Assembly: GCA_036250225.1 (NCBI GenBank)
Contig: JAPZLL010000011.1
Location: forward strand, 868,001-932,000
Source of the DNA: Cercophora sp. LCS_1
Lineage: Eukaryota; Ascomycota; Sordariomycetes; Sordariales; Lasiosphaeriaceae
DNA length: 64,000 nucleotides
Direction: 5' to 3'
Every line of letters starts with the position of its first letter. Position 1 is the stretch's first letter. A model generated the notes under the pieces. That model was not told where the DNA came from, searched no databases, and saw nothing but the letters and a program-made list of their open reading frames with translations. Made by a program: the position numbers and the translations under genes. Shown in pieces: positions 34,402 to 45,580 of this stretch.

Positions 34402-35198
34402 TTTGCTTTTTTGTCGGTGGTCACGTCGCTCACTTGCATCATTGAAAGTAATTCATCAAGAGGAAAGTTTTGCTCATTTTTATGCGTTGTAGATAGGTTT
34501 TTCCGTGGAGCCACGGCAAGAAGCAAGTCCATAGGTCACCCAAATTAGTTGCGTATATTCAGGATCTGATCACTTCCCACACATGTCGATGTATCATTTT
34601 TTTCCTCATCCTCGCCGCTAACCTTCAACTCACCACCGCTCTGCTCCTCCGCCCAACCCAGATGCTTTGCCCGGGTCCATCAAGGGGCACCACGCCCAAA
34701 CTCAAAAGGCAACACCCAAACGTCCAACCCATCTTACGAATAGAAACAAACCTCGGTTATATCCTTGGGGAACTGTTGACACCGTCTCGTCAGCTCCTGG
34801 AACCGCTGCTTATCGACCGCTGGACTGGACCAAAATATTGAACGTAGGCCTTTTGACACAACAGATCGAATTCCACAGCACGCTCAACTACGCCGCGAAG
34901 CAAACCACTAAATATTTCTATCAGAAAATCTCGCTCCCACGAAAAGAAAACAAAAGGAAAGCACCCTGGACACAACAACCCAACCCGACCCCAGACCCCA
35001 ATCAAAAGGAAACAAAAGCGGTTGGTATTCCATCCCACACTTCCAACCGACCAGCAAATGCCGTGTGGGATATCACTTGGGCCACTGGCGGTAATAAACG
35101 TATGTTTTTGCAGACCAGGTCTTGTTACCTGTCTGTCCAAAGAAAACGGTAGGCATGTGCATAATATCAAATATGACAGCCCCCCAGGCCTCTTAGCC
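34402..35198. other. Intergenic between convergent genes
   Basis: 3' flanks of the NLR-like gene and the calcium pump. A plus-strand frame (34667-35152) is lysine/proline-rich without domains, and I do not call it. Confidence 0.55.
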
Positions 35199-38100
35199 CT
35201 ACTGCTTTTTCTCCGACTCATCGACAACCATGGGCTCCTTGCTCCCCTTGATCTTGAGCTCCTTTTCTTTTGCCTTGGCTTTCACCTTGGTCTTTTGATC
35301 CTGCATGTACTCCCTGAAGCCGCGGCGAATATGCTTTCTCGCTCGCTCGCCTCTGATGGAGGTGAGGATTCTCAGCGGAGGACCTGGCTTGAACGGTTCA
35401 TCGTCGGACGACGTGGCATCCTTCTTGGTGCCGTTGGCAGTTCCGTTTTCTTCATCGACATCCTTGGGCGCCTTCTTCTTCTTCCAGGGCAGACGGATGT
35501 GGATGTCGGGGATGCAAGCTGCCACCCAGCTATCGGGGACGCAACGGATGACAGCGCCCCAGGGGAGCGAGATAGCACCAAGACCGATGGACAAGCCCCA
35601 TTCTTTACCGTCGAGACGCTCGATTTTGAATGCGGAGCCACCAACAAAGATGATAAGAACCTGACCGCCCACCATGATGCAGTTGATGATGATGAAGAAC
35701 CAGTTCTTGCTGATGCCTTCAAAAACGTTGAGCTTGTTGTCCAGACGGCGATTGTTGATTTCGTTGAAAATCTGGAGCCACACAAACGTGTTGAAGATCA
35801 ACGTCTTGAGTCTAATGTTATGGGTGCTGTCATAGCCAAGGAGCGCGGGGCCACCAAAGTTGAGGACCAAGGTAATGGCAAGCTGGCAAATGGCTTGGCC
35901 GAAAATCATCTTGTACATGCGCAGGGTGATGAGCGGGGCGGATTTGCGGTCGGGCTTGCGGTCGAGGATCGAGTGGTTGGGAGGGTCTGTCGCAAGAGCC
36001 AGGGCAGCAAACGTGTCCATGATCAGATTGACCCACAAGAGCTGGACGGCGTTGAGAACAGACTCCTCCTTCTCGCTGGCGACCGAGGAGATGAACGTGG
36101 TAAGGACAGCCGTGATGTTGACAGTCAGTTGGAACTGTGTTCCATGGTTAGCTCATTACTTGGATGCCATACCGTGTGTCCGGCCGTTTACTTACCTGCA
36201 GGAATTTCTTGACAGCATCGTTGACAGCGCGGCCCCAGGCAATACCCTTGACAATCGAGGCAAAGTTATCGTCCATCAGGATAATAGCGGCGGCCTCTTT
36301 GGCAACTTCAGTACCGGCGATACCCATGGCGAATCCGATATCAGCCATCTTCAGGGCAGGCGCATCGTTGGTGCCATCGCCAGTGACGGCAACAGTCTCG
36401 CCGAGCTCCTTCAGGGTCCTGACCAAGATTCGCTTATCCTCGGGACTAGAACGAGCGAGCACTTGCAACTTTGGCACAATTTCCTTGCGCTTGTCCTCGC
36501 TGAGGCGACGGAATTCGGGGCCCTCCATGGCGATACCGCCAGTCTCGGGGGTGTAGATGCCGCATTCCTTAGCAATTGCCTTGCCTGTAAGGACATTGTC
36601 ACCAGTGACCATGCGTACGAAAACGCCGGCACGGTGGCAGTCTTTGAGGGCGTCCTTGACCGCAGGCCGAAGTGGATCCTTGATACCGTAGATGGCAACC
36701 AGCGTCATGTCTTTGTGAACCTTGTTGAACTCCTTGGCAGTCAGCTCCTTGACGCCCTCGAGTTCCTTCGGGGGCCAGGACTCAAAGTCGCGATACGACG
36801 AGCCAATTGTGCGCAGTGTTTGACCAGCGTACGAGGTAATGGTCTCCAGCAGCATCTCACGGTCTTGCTCAGTAAGCTCAGTCGTCGAGAACTCCTCAGC
36901 TTCAGGCGAGCTGATAACGGTGTTGCAGTTGGCCAAGAGAATTTCCGATGCACCCTTGACGTATGCCCTAAACTTTCCGCTGGGCAATTTGACGACCGTT
37001 GCCATGTACTTGACCGCTGAATCAAACGGTACGACCTGGACGACGTTTGCGTTGGAACGCTCCTCTTGAACCGGCGCTGCGCCAAGGTGATCGCGGCACA
37101 GGGTGAGCAGGGCGACTTCAGTCTTGGATCCGATAAAGGACTTTTCTCCGTCAACTTCACCCTCAAAGGCGGTTGAGTTGACAGCATTTGACTGGACGAG
37201 CAGCTGCTTGATCCCGGCGCCCAAATTCTTGGAAAACTCGGCAACCGGCACATTGGGAACGGTGTTGGCGACCTTGGGCTTATCCTCTGGCTCCTCCAAC
37301 GGCGCGTCGGTTCCGCCAAAGCTGGTGCTCTTACCGAGTGTTGTCGCAACCACGGTCATCTTATTTTGGGTCAAGGTACCCGTCTTGTCAGAGCAAATGG
37401 TCGTGGCATTACCCATGGTTTCGCATGCCTTTAGTACGCGGACCAAGTTGTTATCCTTTGTCATTCGGTTGGTCGCAAACGAGAGGGCGAGCGTAACGGC
37501 CAGGGGGAGACCTTCAGGTACGGCAACCACGACAACCGTAATGGATGTGATGAGGATTCGCAGGAAAGATTGCCCCTTTGCGGCTGGCGTGTCGGTATTG
37601 TTGGGAAGCTGAGCGCAGAACTTGATCAGGAGCACGAAGAACAGGATCAAGGCAGCGCTGCCACCAAGCTTTGCGATCCAGTCGGCCAGGTTGTTGAGCT
37701 TCTTCTGCAGGGGAGTGTCCTCCTGCTCTGTCTGCATGGCCATTGTAATACGGCCATAGCTGGAGTTGACGCCTACGGCGGTGACCAGGAACTTGCCGGT
37801 GCCCTCGTTGATCTTGCTACCCGAGATGATGAAGGGATCCAGCTTCTCGATCTTCTCCGGTGGGGTTCCTCCATTGGCGACATCCTGAAGAATAGCGTAG
37901 ACCTCTTCGGCGGGAACCTTCTTCAGCAAGTCTGATTCACCTGTAGCCGACGATTCGTCGCACTTGATTCCGTGGCCAGAGATGAAGATACCGTCGACCG
38001 GTACCAGATCACCGGTGTCCAGGTGCATGACGTCACCGACCAAAACATCGAAAACCGACACCTCGATGGACTTGCCAGACCGAACGACCTTGACATGGCG

Positions 38101-38715
38101 ATCGTTGTGCTTCTTGTTGAGCCTGTTGAACTGGCGCTCCATCTGCCAGTCGTTCAGGGTACCGACGATAACAACAATGAGGATGGCGGCGATGATAGCC
38201 ACACCCTCAACCCACTCGATCTTGGCCCCACCGTCCTCATGCGGGACGCCAAAGGTCTGGTACAAGCCGAGTGCAAGCGATATGAGAGCTGCACCCGTCA
38301 ACAGCAGCAAGACCTTGTCATTGTAGGTGATCCATGCCAGCTCGAGCAGCGTCTTGCTCTTCTTCTCGGGCAGACGGTTCTCCCTAAAGACGTGTTTCCT
38401 GTCGCCGAACGCGGTCCCGGCTGGATACGACGTCGGCGGCGGGAGCGCTGCGGGATTGCCCTCCTTCACGGTGGGCTCAGTATTGCCATTGTGGCCGTAC
38501 TTGGGGCAACCCTTGGGTGCGACCTCTTCGAACGCGACGGCGCCATCGAGGTTGCTCTCGTCGACGCTGAGACCCGACTCGCGATTCGTGCGCAGGCCCT
38601 TTTCCAGACCCGCGATGCCGCCGAGGGCATAAAAGGCGTGTAAACTCTTGGGGTTCAGGAGCTTCGAGAGATGACCGGGGGAGAAGGCGAACTTGTTGTC
38701 CGGGACAATGTACAT
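35199..38715 (-). CDS. P-type calcium ATPase, PMC1/PMCA type
   Basis: An ATP-driven pump (P2B) that clears cytosolic Ca2+ into the vacuole or out of the cell. Exon 1 is 38715-36196, the intron 36195-36135 (GTAAGT...ACAG), exon 2 36134-35199, giving 1151 residues from M at 38715. Seen in order: DPSTED/FSPGHLSKLLNPKS N-terminal region, two early helices, TGES in the actuator (about 256), the ion-site helix VVAVPEGLPLAV, the phosphorylation site DKTGTLTQNKM (about 441), MVTGDN and TGDGTNDAP (about 776), then the C-terminal membrane domain beginning QLTVNITAVLTTF. The C-tail is lysine-rich (WKKKKAPK, KVKAKAKEKELK). The protein-like frame continues upstream of M38715 (GFRLDLDDAFTPDPSTED) without a methionine. 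A good start (MLTEDLQSRATARK at 38879) lies one base out of frame, across a C5 run. Confidence 0.95.
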
Positions 38716-38879
38716 GTCCTCGGTGCTCGGGTCCGGGGTAAAGGCGTCATCGAGGTCAAGCCGGAACCCGGCACGGCGGCCAGGCTCGGCGGCCGTGGTG
38801 TGCGGAGCATCGGTCTGCTGGGAAGGGGGTGTGGAGCTTGCGGGCTGTTGCGCGCGATTGGAGGTCCTCGGTCAGCATG

Positions 38880-40659
38880 ATAAACTTTGAGCAACGCGGC
38901 GCCTGCCTGGGAGCCTTGTGGAAAGGCTGGATCGCGACCGCGATTTAATCTTTTGGTAGGGCTGCAGCTGAGGGCTGCGACGCGACAGAAACGGGAAGAA
39001 AACGAACCTCTTTGCCCGGTGGGTCAGAATCGGCCATGCGACCTAATTACTGTAAAGGATAGCACTACGGGGTACCTGTTGGTCAAGAAAGCTGCATCAG
39101 GAGAAAACATGCAATGGACGGAATTGGCGACGAGCAGGAGATATGGGACACGGGAATCTGAGGTGAGGCAGCCTCTGCCCGCGAATTCTCACTGGCCCAG
39201 CGGCTGCAAGATGATGGCCCATCTGGTCAATGAAATCACAACAAACAGGACAGCGTGAAAGCAGGAGCCGGGCAGGGGGAGAAATTAGCGGGCAGCTTGA
39301 GTTGCTTGGCGGGTCAGGCACATCTTCGCCCAAGTAGCGGCACAGTGCTTCGTGCCTGACCTTGATTGCAACCGAGCGGTGAAGCCCCAACTTCAGCGGG
39401 TATCTGGCAAGCCGCGCCTGGATCAGGGCAGGTGTGCCCACCACGTCATCTCAACAGCCACAGTCTAGCAACTGTGTCACGCACTGTATACAGATGCAAA
39501 ACTTGGCAGACGGCAGACACTTGGCTTGCAGGTGTTTGGAGATCTAGGCCCACAAAGCCAAGTCCGACAACCTTGGCGCTGCACTGCCAACGAAAGCCTT
39601 GGCGCACGCGTCACCATTCATTGAATGGCAGAGACTCGCAAAGGACACCCCTCCGTCACCAGCCAACTGGAAAGCAGCTGCAGCATCCCAGGTGCTGATG
39701 TCGGCAGTCATATGATATGATAAAATCCTTCTTTCCTCCCAGCAAGGTGGAAACGAATGGCGCTCAACAACATTCCTGGCGCGAAACCCACCGCAAAACA
39801 AAAACATTGGTCAATGGCGCGCCAGGATCGGACCACGGAATCCGCCTCACCGAACGAAGCGACCTGAACCTGAACCTGGGTGGATCAATCTCAGGCGACC
39901 AGGGGTGTTACACAGCTCACGTGTGAAGCGGCCCGATCTGGACCTCCGTGATGCGGGGCGCAAAACTTGAAACAGCGTCGGAGAGCCGCGTCTGATTGGC
40001 AAACAATTGACAGGGGGAGGCCTCCTTGCGTTTTGGCCAATGGCCAACATTGGATCACCCACGATGACGGAACCTTTGCACCGTCGAGTTGAGCCCCAGG
40101 CACTACGCGGCGCCGGGCAGTTTTCGTGGATTCAGTCGAACTTTTTTACGACGACGATAAACACCTAAGCCACAGTCGATCCACGGCAGTGCAAGCTGGA
40201 ACGCACTCCACAGGAGTGGAGTCCACTACGACGGAGGCCACCTGAGCGACTCATCAAGATGAGCATTTTAGGTTCGAAAAGGCGCTGTCAGCTGAGGGTG
40301 GTGCCGGGGAAATGTCAAGACACGCCGACGGCAATCGCGGTTGGCTGCCCATGCTGCACGGCTTCTCTGGTTGCTCCCGTCAGCAAACCACAAACGAGGA
40401 TGAGCATGCAAACAGCCCTGCCGAGCAACATTGCCCGCTTGGCTCGCACTCTCAAAGACAGACTGACCGTAAGAATGCAGGAACGACGTCCCGTCGCGAA
40501 TCCAATGCCAAGCTCTGCTCTGCGCAAATTGCAGCCCGATTTGGAGTCAACACCACGGACGCGAGATCACCTCAGCGAAGCATCGAATCTCTATTACACT
40601 CGCTCTATGACAAGGATTCGCACCTAAGCATTACTGCTGACAAACAACATGCCAAAACA
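38880..40659. other. Intergenic, calcium-pump promoter, no gene seen
   Basis: About 1.8 kb upstream of the calcium ATPase, on the 3' side of the carboxypeptidase. Short frames on both strands have no recognisable features. Confidence 0.5.
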
Positions 40660-42054
40660 TTACTTTGCGCTGAACCGCACAGATGACAGCAAGAACTGCA
40701 TCAGTCCAGCCGCAACCTCAACCCTGCTGAGCTCATGTGCCGCCCTCTCTGGATAGAAAGGGCACAGAGCCCTACTATTCCCCCTCCCAAACTCAACAGT
40801 AAACCCATTAGCCGGCTTCACTGAGGGATCGACAAGTGACCGATACCTGGCATGATCCGAGATGGTTCCAAACGTGGGGTACAGTCCCACGGACTGCATG
40901 CCAACATACGTCCTCCCCGTGGTGAACGACATCTTATCCGCCGTCCTGGACGCAATCACCGTCAGTTTGTCCAGCTCATCCTCGTCCGTATACTCCGAAT
41001 ACACCCAGCCCTTCTCCTTATCATCCGGCACGGCGCCTCTCTTCCCGTCATACGACGTATTGAAAAGACTCATCCCCGGATCCACAAACTGCGGCGTATC
41101 GTGACCCCACGAGTACAACACGCTCCCCGCAAACGAATGCAAGTCCAAATGCCACTCCAGATCCTTCATCTGTCCCATCGCCCAGTCGACATTCGCAGCC
41201 TCGGGCTCCGACAAGGGTCCCGTCCCGTGAAACTGGTCGGTGCTCGAATTCGAATAATCCCCAAACCACTCATCCGGCACCGCGAACTTCTTGACATCCC
41301 ACCCCGGCGAGAAGTTTCGATTCAAATCAATGCCCACACTCCCCGGGTCGTCCTTCTTTGCGCTCTTGGGATTCCGGTTCTTCCTCCAACAGTCCCAGTG
41401 CTCCTGGTCGTGCGCGATCCCGTCGGGATTCTGCACGGGAATCACCACGATGCCCGTTGACAGCGCGGTCAACACCTCCTGGTAGGTAAAATCGACACGG
41501 CTGCCATCGCCGCCGTATGTCAGGCCGGTTTTCTCTCGGTGCGCCCAGAGCAAGTCGGCGACGAAGCCGAGCATGTAATCCGGTCCGCCTCGCTCGCGGG
41601 CGTGGATGCCGCCTGTGAAGAGAACCTTGGCGCCAGCATAGCTGTCGTTGGCACCGCGGCGTGTGATCTTGCCACTGGCGGAAAGAGGCGGGACCTTGAA
41701 CCCGTACAAGGTACGGTTCTCGTACGTCTTGTAGGGGAGCACAAAGTAATCGAGGTTGAACTCCCGGACGAGGGACCGTGTGGCCGAGTGCACCTCGTCG
41801 AGGTTGAAAAAGGTGGTAAAGTTGGCGGGTTTGGAACCGCCTACGCCGCGGATGGTGATGGTGCCGTTTTCGAACCGGTCGCCTGTGCCGATCTTGACTG
41901 TGTTGGCGTCGGTCAGGTTGCTTACTGGATCCTGTTGGCGGCGTTGGAGGAGGAAGGGCTGGGTGTGTAGGGCTGGGTGGAGTTCATGTTCGAGGAGGCA
42001 TGCTGACGCTGCCGGAAGGAGGCAGGTTAGGATGGTTGGGACGACGGACTTCAT
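40660..42054 (-). CDS. Secreted M14 zinc metallocarboxypeptidase
   Basis: It cleaves C-terminal amino acids from peptides outside the cell. The start MKSVVPTIL at 42054 gives a signal peptide (VVPTILTCLLPAASA, residues 3-18), while the longer upstream frame does not. The protein has 464 residues in a single exon. The zinc ligands are H151 and E154 in GGIHARERGG and H306 in DLHSF. The substrate-binding NR pair is in GIDLNRNF (245-246), and the catalytic glutamate is E421 in FTVEFGRG. A propeptide-like N-terminal part (about 19-135) precedes the catalytic domain, and a dibasic RR at 38-39 may be a processing site. Several N-glycosylation sequons (NGTI, NFTT, NRTL) fit secretion. Specificity (basic or hydrophobic) cannot be read safely. 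Confidence 0.92.
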   Translation of the reverse strand: MKSVVPTILTCLLPAASACLLEHELHPALHTQPFLLQRRQQDPVSNLTDANTVKIGTGDRFENGTITIRGVGGSKPANFTTFFNLDEVHSATRSLVREFNLDYFVLPYKTYENRTLYGFKVPPLSASGKITRRGANDSYAGAKVLFTGGIHARERGGPDYMLGFVADLLWAHREKTGLTYGGDGSRVDFTYQEVLTALSTGIVVIPVQNPDGIAHDQEHWDCWRKNRNPKSAKKDDPGSVGIDLNRNFSPGWDVKKFAVPDEWFGDYSNSSTDQFHGTGPLSEPEAANVDWAMGQMKDLEWHLDLHSFAGSVLYSWGHDTPQFVDPGMSLFNTSYDGKRGAVPDDKEKGWVYSEYTDEDELDKLTVIASRTADKMSFTTGRTYVGMQSVGLYPTFGTISDHARYRSLVDPSVKPANGFTVEFGRGNSRALCPFYPERAAHELSRVEVAAGLMQFLLSSVRFSAK

Positions 42055-42527
42055 TGTGGTTGATGGGATGGGATGGAGGTTGGGACATGGGACGGCAAGG
42101 AGAGGGAGGCGTGAGCGTGGGGAACGGCAGTGAGCTTTATGGTGTTGCGTAGAGTTATAATTTTTGTCTATGGGTGAGTCTTTTTTTACTTGAAGCAGCT
42201 GATCTAAGATTCCAGGCAGGACAGTTACGGCGCAGGCTCCCTTCCGCAATTTTGTGGTTTTTTTTCCTTACCCCAGATATCGGGATATTAACCGGCGTGA
42301 CGGATTAGGAAGGCGAGAAGTTTTGTCCGTGGTATTTTCTGACTCCGCATACGAAGTGTCGGTGTGCAATCTTTGGAACGCATTCCTACTTGTTTTTCTT
42401 TTCGATGTTGGTTCACGGTCTGAGCCCTGGTGTGTTCGCCCTGTGCTACGCTGTTGCTGGCTCTGCAGTGCTGCCTCCAAGAGATATTGGATGACTGCCG
42501 CGTACCGTTTTTGGAAGGAGGAAGAGC
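42055..42527. other. Promoter region of the carboxypeptidase
   Basis: Contains T-rich stretches (near 42180 and 42259) and no gene that I can support. Confidence 0.45.
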
Positions 42528-42842
42528 TTAGTCGACGGTGATAGGCCCGGCTGATTTGCCCCCGAGAGGCGGTGCCGTGGTTCCGCCCACATATCCCGTG
42601 TTATGATTTGCAACGTCGGTAATCAACGTTGATCCTTTTGCGACGCGAGGCGGCTCGCCCAGGCAGAGACTGTGTAACCGCTCTCTGTGCAACGTGACAG
42701 AATTGAAGGATGCAGGGTTCCTGACGTGGCCTGGCGGGTGAGTCGCAATTGCGATTATGAGGGGATGGTGATACAGTTGTTCTTTGCCGCAGGGTAGATT
42801 GAAGTTGACAAGAGTGAAGGGGATCGGTGTGAGGCACGCCAT
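42528..42842 (-). CDS. Possible small hypothetical protein
   Basis: A 104-residue frame from MACLTPIPFTLVNF (ATG at 42842, preceded by an adenine-rich leader GCGCA-ATG) to TAG at 42528. No signal peptide or membrane helix is convincing. The tail is glycine/threonine-rich (NTGYVGGTTAPPLGG). I do not recognise it. It could equally be a chance frame, and the upstream extension to 42992 is less likely to be translated. Confidence 0.3.
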   Translation of the reverse strand: MACLTPIPFTLVNFNLPCGKEQLYHHPLIIAIATHPPGHVRNPASFNSVTLHRERLHSLCLGEPPRVAKGSTLITDVANHNTGYVGGTTAPPLGGKSAGPITVD

Positions 42843-43106
42843 TGCGCCTTGTGGCTGTTGCGTTTTGGTTTTTAGTTTAGACTTTGAGACAGGTTGGGAT
42901 GGGATGTAATCAGGCAGAAGACAGAGAGAGAAATTGCATGCAAGCATTCGCCTCAGATGTGATGAAAGATAAACTGAAGCCGCCAATGCCAATGCTAGGT
43001 ACGAAAGCGATGGAAGTGTATCTCATCACGTTACACACAGATATTAGTGTTCGATAGACCAGTGACAAACACAACTCTTCCCACAGCCCCTATTCGGTCA
43101 CATGCC

Positions 43107-43427
43107 TCACTGCGCCCGTTGCATCCCACCCCAGTCCCATGGCCTGGCTGTTTCCCCATCAATCACAGGCATACATCCACAGTACTCGACGCCGTCGGGC
43201 AAATTCTCAGCTGGGAACGAAACTGTTGCCCCGAAAAACTTGCTCAGGATCTCCCGTCTGACTGGTTTCCCGGAAACCGTCCACGGGAGTTCTTCGCCCT
43301 CTCTCAAGATATGCAAAACAACCGGTAGTATATATGCGGCCATGTCATGACTGAGATCAGTTCTGATGCGCGCCAGTCCACTTTTGTTTCCGACGTCTCG
43401 CCTTGGAGTCGGACAACAAGCCCGCAA
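43107..43427 (-). pseudogene. Orphan C-terminal fragment of an AMP-dependent synthetase/ligase
   Basis: The minus-strand frame carries the hallmark C-terminal AMP-binding-enzyme motif: MAAYILPVVLHIL, then EELPWTVSGKPVRREILSKFFG, where the lysine of SGK is the catalytic lysine of acyl-CoA ligase/adenylating enzymes. These enzymes activate carboxylic acids as acyl-AMP and are normally 550 residues or more. Here only about the last 95 residues remain. Nothing like the core motifs (the AMP-binding P-loop or TGD) is found upstream before the next gene, so this is a relic. The break point lies near or before 43427. The identification rests on one strong motif. Confidence 0.6.
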
Positions 43428-43594
43428 AGTTAGCAGGCTTCATGGTATGGTATACCGAGAATATAACTAGGCATCCACGATGTATGGCAGTTCCATTAAG
43501 CGCGCCTAGGCGGTAAGAGCCGAAATGCGGAAGTGACGGAATGAGATATCTGAATGACTATTAGCACCACAACTTGTTTAGGATCCAAGTTAGC

Positions 43595-43873
43595 TTACAA
43601 TCGGTAGTTGTGGTCAATGGTTGCTGTGATTTTGTCCGGTGAGGGTTTGATGGTAGTTGAGATGGGGATGACAGAGATGTTGTTTCCCTGTGACTTGGCG
43701 AATTCGCGAATCTTGGATGCCTTGTCGTGACTGTCTTTGGTAGCAGCCAGATCAGCACTGGATCGTCTGGAAACTTGAACTGTAGCGTCGTGTTCGGCTT
43801 TTCTGGTTCTTCTCGGAGAGATGAAGAAAGGAATCGCCAGAGTGATCAGTCCGATGAAGAGATACTCAATCAT
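43595..43873 (-). CDS. Small single-pass membrane protein
   Basis: A 92-residue single-exon ORF. Residues 4-18 (YLFIGLITLAIPFFI) form one N-terminal membrane helix or signal anchor, followed by a basic stop-transfer patch (SPRRTRKAEH), which places the rest in the cytosol. The remaining 70 residues are polar and probably flexible. A TATA box (CTATAAAT, 43971-43978) lies about 100 bp before the ATG. I do not recognise the family. Its size and position next to a ligase relic give no functional hint. Confidence 0.5.
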   Translation of the reverse strand: MIEYLFIGLITLAIPFFISPRRTRKAEHDATVQVSRRSSADLAATKDSHDKASKIREFAKSQGNNISVIPISTTIKPSPDKITATIDHNYRL

Positions 43874-43970
43874 CTTGACTCGCTGATGTTTTTACAGATG
43901 CCAAACCGTTGGCATTGTGAGGGACTGCTCTGGCTTACTACCTCCAGATATGAGAACCGACCCATCTCAG

Positions 43971-43978
43971 ATTTATAG
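43971..43978 (-). promoter_or_regulatory. TATA box of the small membrane protein gene
   Basis: CTATAAAT on the minus strand, about 98 bases upstream of the ATG at 43873. Confidence 0.45.
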
Positions 43979-44556
43979 AGGGCTAGGGAAGTCCCTGACA
44001 TAGTCGTCAAGTCCGACACCAGGTGACCGCTCGAGAACGTCGCCTTGTCGTTTGAGAACTGGCGCCAACGACGACAAGACAGCACAGCGGTGGGTCTGTT
44101 CCGCAAAGTTTGTGAGACAAGATCCGCATCGGGCCTATCCGGCGAATGCCGTTCCGACTTGCATCCCAAATGATGCCTTTGCATGCCTTGCCAAGGGTCG
44201 TTTCCGAGACATTGAGGCCAACACCGGTTTCTTGCATCTCAACAAGCGCCGTAGCCAGGATACGGGAGGATCGTCCTTAGCTAAAGCCAGGCCGCATCTT
44301 GGGCGGCACTTCGACACCCAATCGATTCGAATGTGTAGGTATCCTCGGAGATGCAAGGCACGTCCGCTGTGACGTCAAGACCTTTCGAGGTACACCCCGA
44401 ACTCCGTGATGCAGTTCAACGGAAGCAAGTTCAAAATGTCCATAAATCCAGACTACTTGCCTCATCGCCAACCACTATTACCTCACTCACACTCTGTGCC
44501 TAATTCCAAACACCTCACTCTTGATTACCTCCTCCAACTAATAACCAACCACAACA
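43979..44556. other. Divergent promoter region
   Basis: Between the small membrane protein (minus) and the sulfotransferase (plus). No gene recognised. Confidence 0.5.
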
Positions 44557-45504
44557 ATGGGCTCCGTCCCCGCCGACACCACCGCGGCCAACGGCTACAA
44601 AGTCCTCGAATACTCGGACGAGATGCACGCCGAGCAACCCGAGGACCTCCGCATCGGCGACCATGGCTACAAATACCGCCTCGTCGACGGCCGCGTGATG
44701 CCTCCCTACATCACGCCGAACCGCTACGCCCTCTCCCGCACCGTCACCACCCGTCCCACCGACGTCTGCTTCGTCTCGTACCCCAAATCCGGCTCCACCT
44801 GGCTCTCGTACATCCTCGTCCTGCTGACCCAGGGCTCGTCTCCCGCGGGCACCACCCTGCGAGACTCCCTCCACTGGGTCGAAAGCAGCTGGACGTACCC
44901 GCGCAGCGCCGAAGATCTCGAAAAGGCGCCCTCGCCTCGCATCTTCAAATCGCACATGCCGTATCCCATGGCGCTGGGCGGTGTTCCGGCCAATAACCCG
45001 TGCAAGTACATCTACATTGCGCGGAATCCCAAGGACGTGTGCGCGTCGTACTACTACTTTGAGAGCGGGAAGAGCTGGTCCGGGTATTACAAGGGACCGT
45101 GGGACCATTGGTTGGACATGTTTGTCAAGGGCAAGGTGCAGCGGGGTGATTGGTTTGATCATGCGTTGAGCTGGTGGGAGCATCGGGACGCGGAGAATAT
45201 TTTGTACCTGCGGTTTGAGGATCTGAAGCGGGATACGAGGGGCCAGCTGGCCAGGATTGCGGCGTTTCTGGGGGTGGATGTGAGTGAGGAGCAGCTGAGT
45301 GAGGTGGAGAAGAAGGTTGGGTTTGATGCGATGCAGACGACCGAGTTTAGTGCGTTGAAGGATGTCAAGGAGTTCAACAAGTTTTTCCGCAAGGGCGAGA
45401 TTGGCTCGTGGAAGGAGTATTTCACGGTGGCGCAGAGCGAGGCGTTTGATCGGTTGTATCGGGAGAGGGTGGGGGATAAGGGGTTGGTGTTTGATTGGGA
45501 GTAG
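44557..45504 (+). CDS. Cytosolic sulfotransferase (SULT-like)
   Basis: Transfers sulfate from PAPS to a hydroxyl or amine of a small molecule. 315 residues in a single exon; the start is in a good context (CACAACAATGG). The 5'-phosphosulfate loop is YPKSGSTWL (75-83), the catalytic histidine is H133 in KSHMP, the 3'-phosphate site is ARNPKDVCAS (about 155-164), and the C-terminal PAPS motif is RKGEIGSWKEYF (about 278-289). All key elements of animal-type cytosolic sulfotransferases are present and the length is normal, so it should be active. No signal peptide. It converges with the Zn2Cys6 regulator, leaving only about 75 bp between stop codons. The substrate (phenol, steroid or a secondary metabolite) is unknown. 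Confidence 0.93.
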   Translation: MGSVPADTTAANGYKVLEYSDEMHAEQPEDLRIGDHGYKYRLVDGRVMPPYITPNRYALSRTVTTRPTDVCFVSYPKSGSTWLSYILVLLTQGSSPAGTTLRDSLHWVESSWTYPRSAEDLEKAPSPRIFKSHMPYPMALGGVPANNPCKYIYIARNPKDVCASYYYFESGKSWSGYYKGPWDHWLDMFVKGKVQRGDWFDHALSWWEHRDAENILYLRFEDLKRDTRGQLARIAAFLGVDVSEEQLSEVEKKVGFDAMQTTEFSALKDVKEFNKFFRKGEIGSWKEYFTVAQSEAFDRLYRERVGDKGLVFDWE

Positions 45505-45580
45505 TCGTTCCCATCTCAGGACACGCGGTGGGAATCACAATGTCCAAGTGACCACTAGAATCTCATGCAACGAATCCAGA

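Noticed and set aside
34667..35152. 161-codon plus-strand frame after the NLR-like gene
   Set aside because: Lys/Thr/Pro-rich with no motif, located in the 3' flank between convergent genes.
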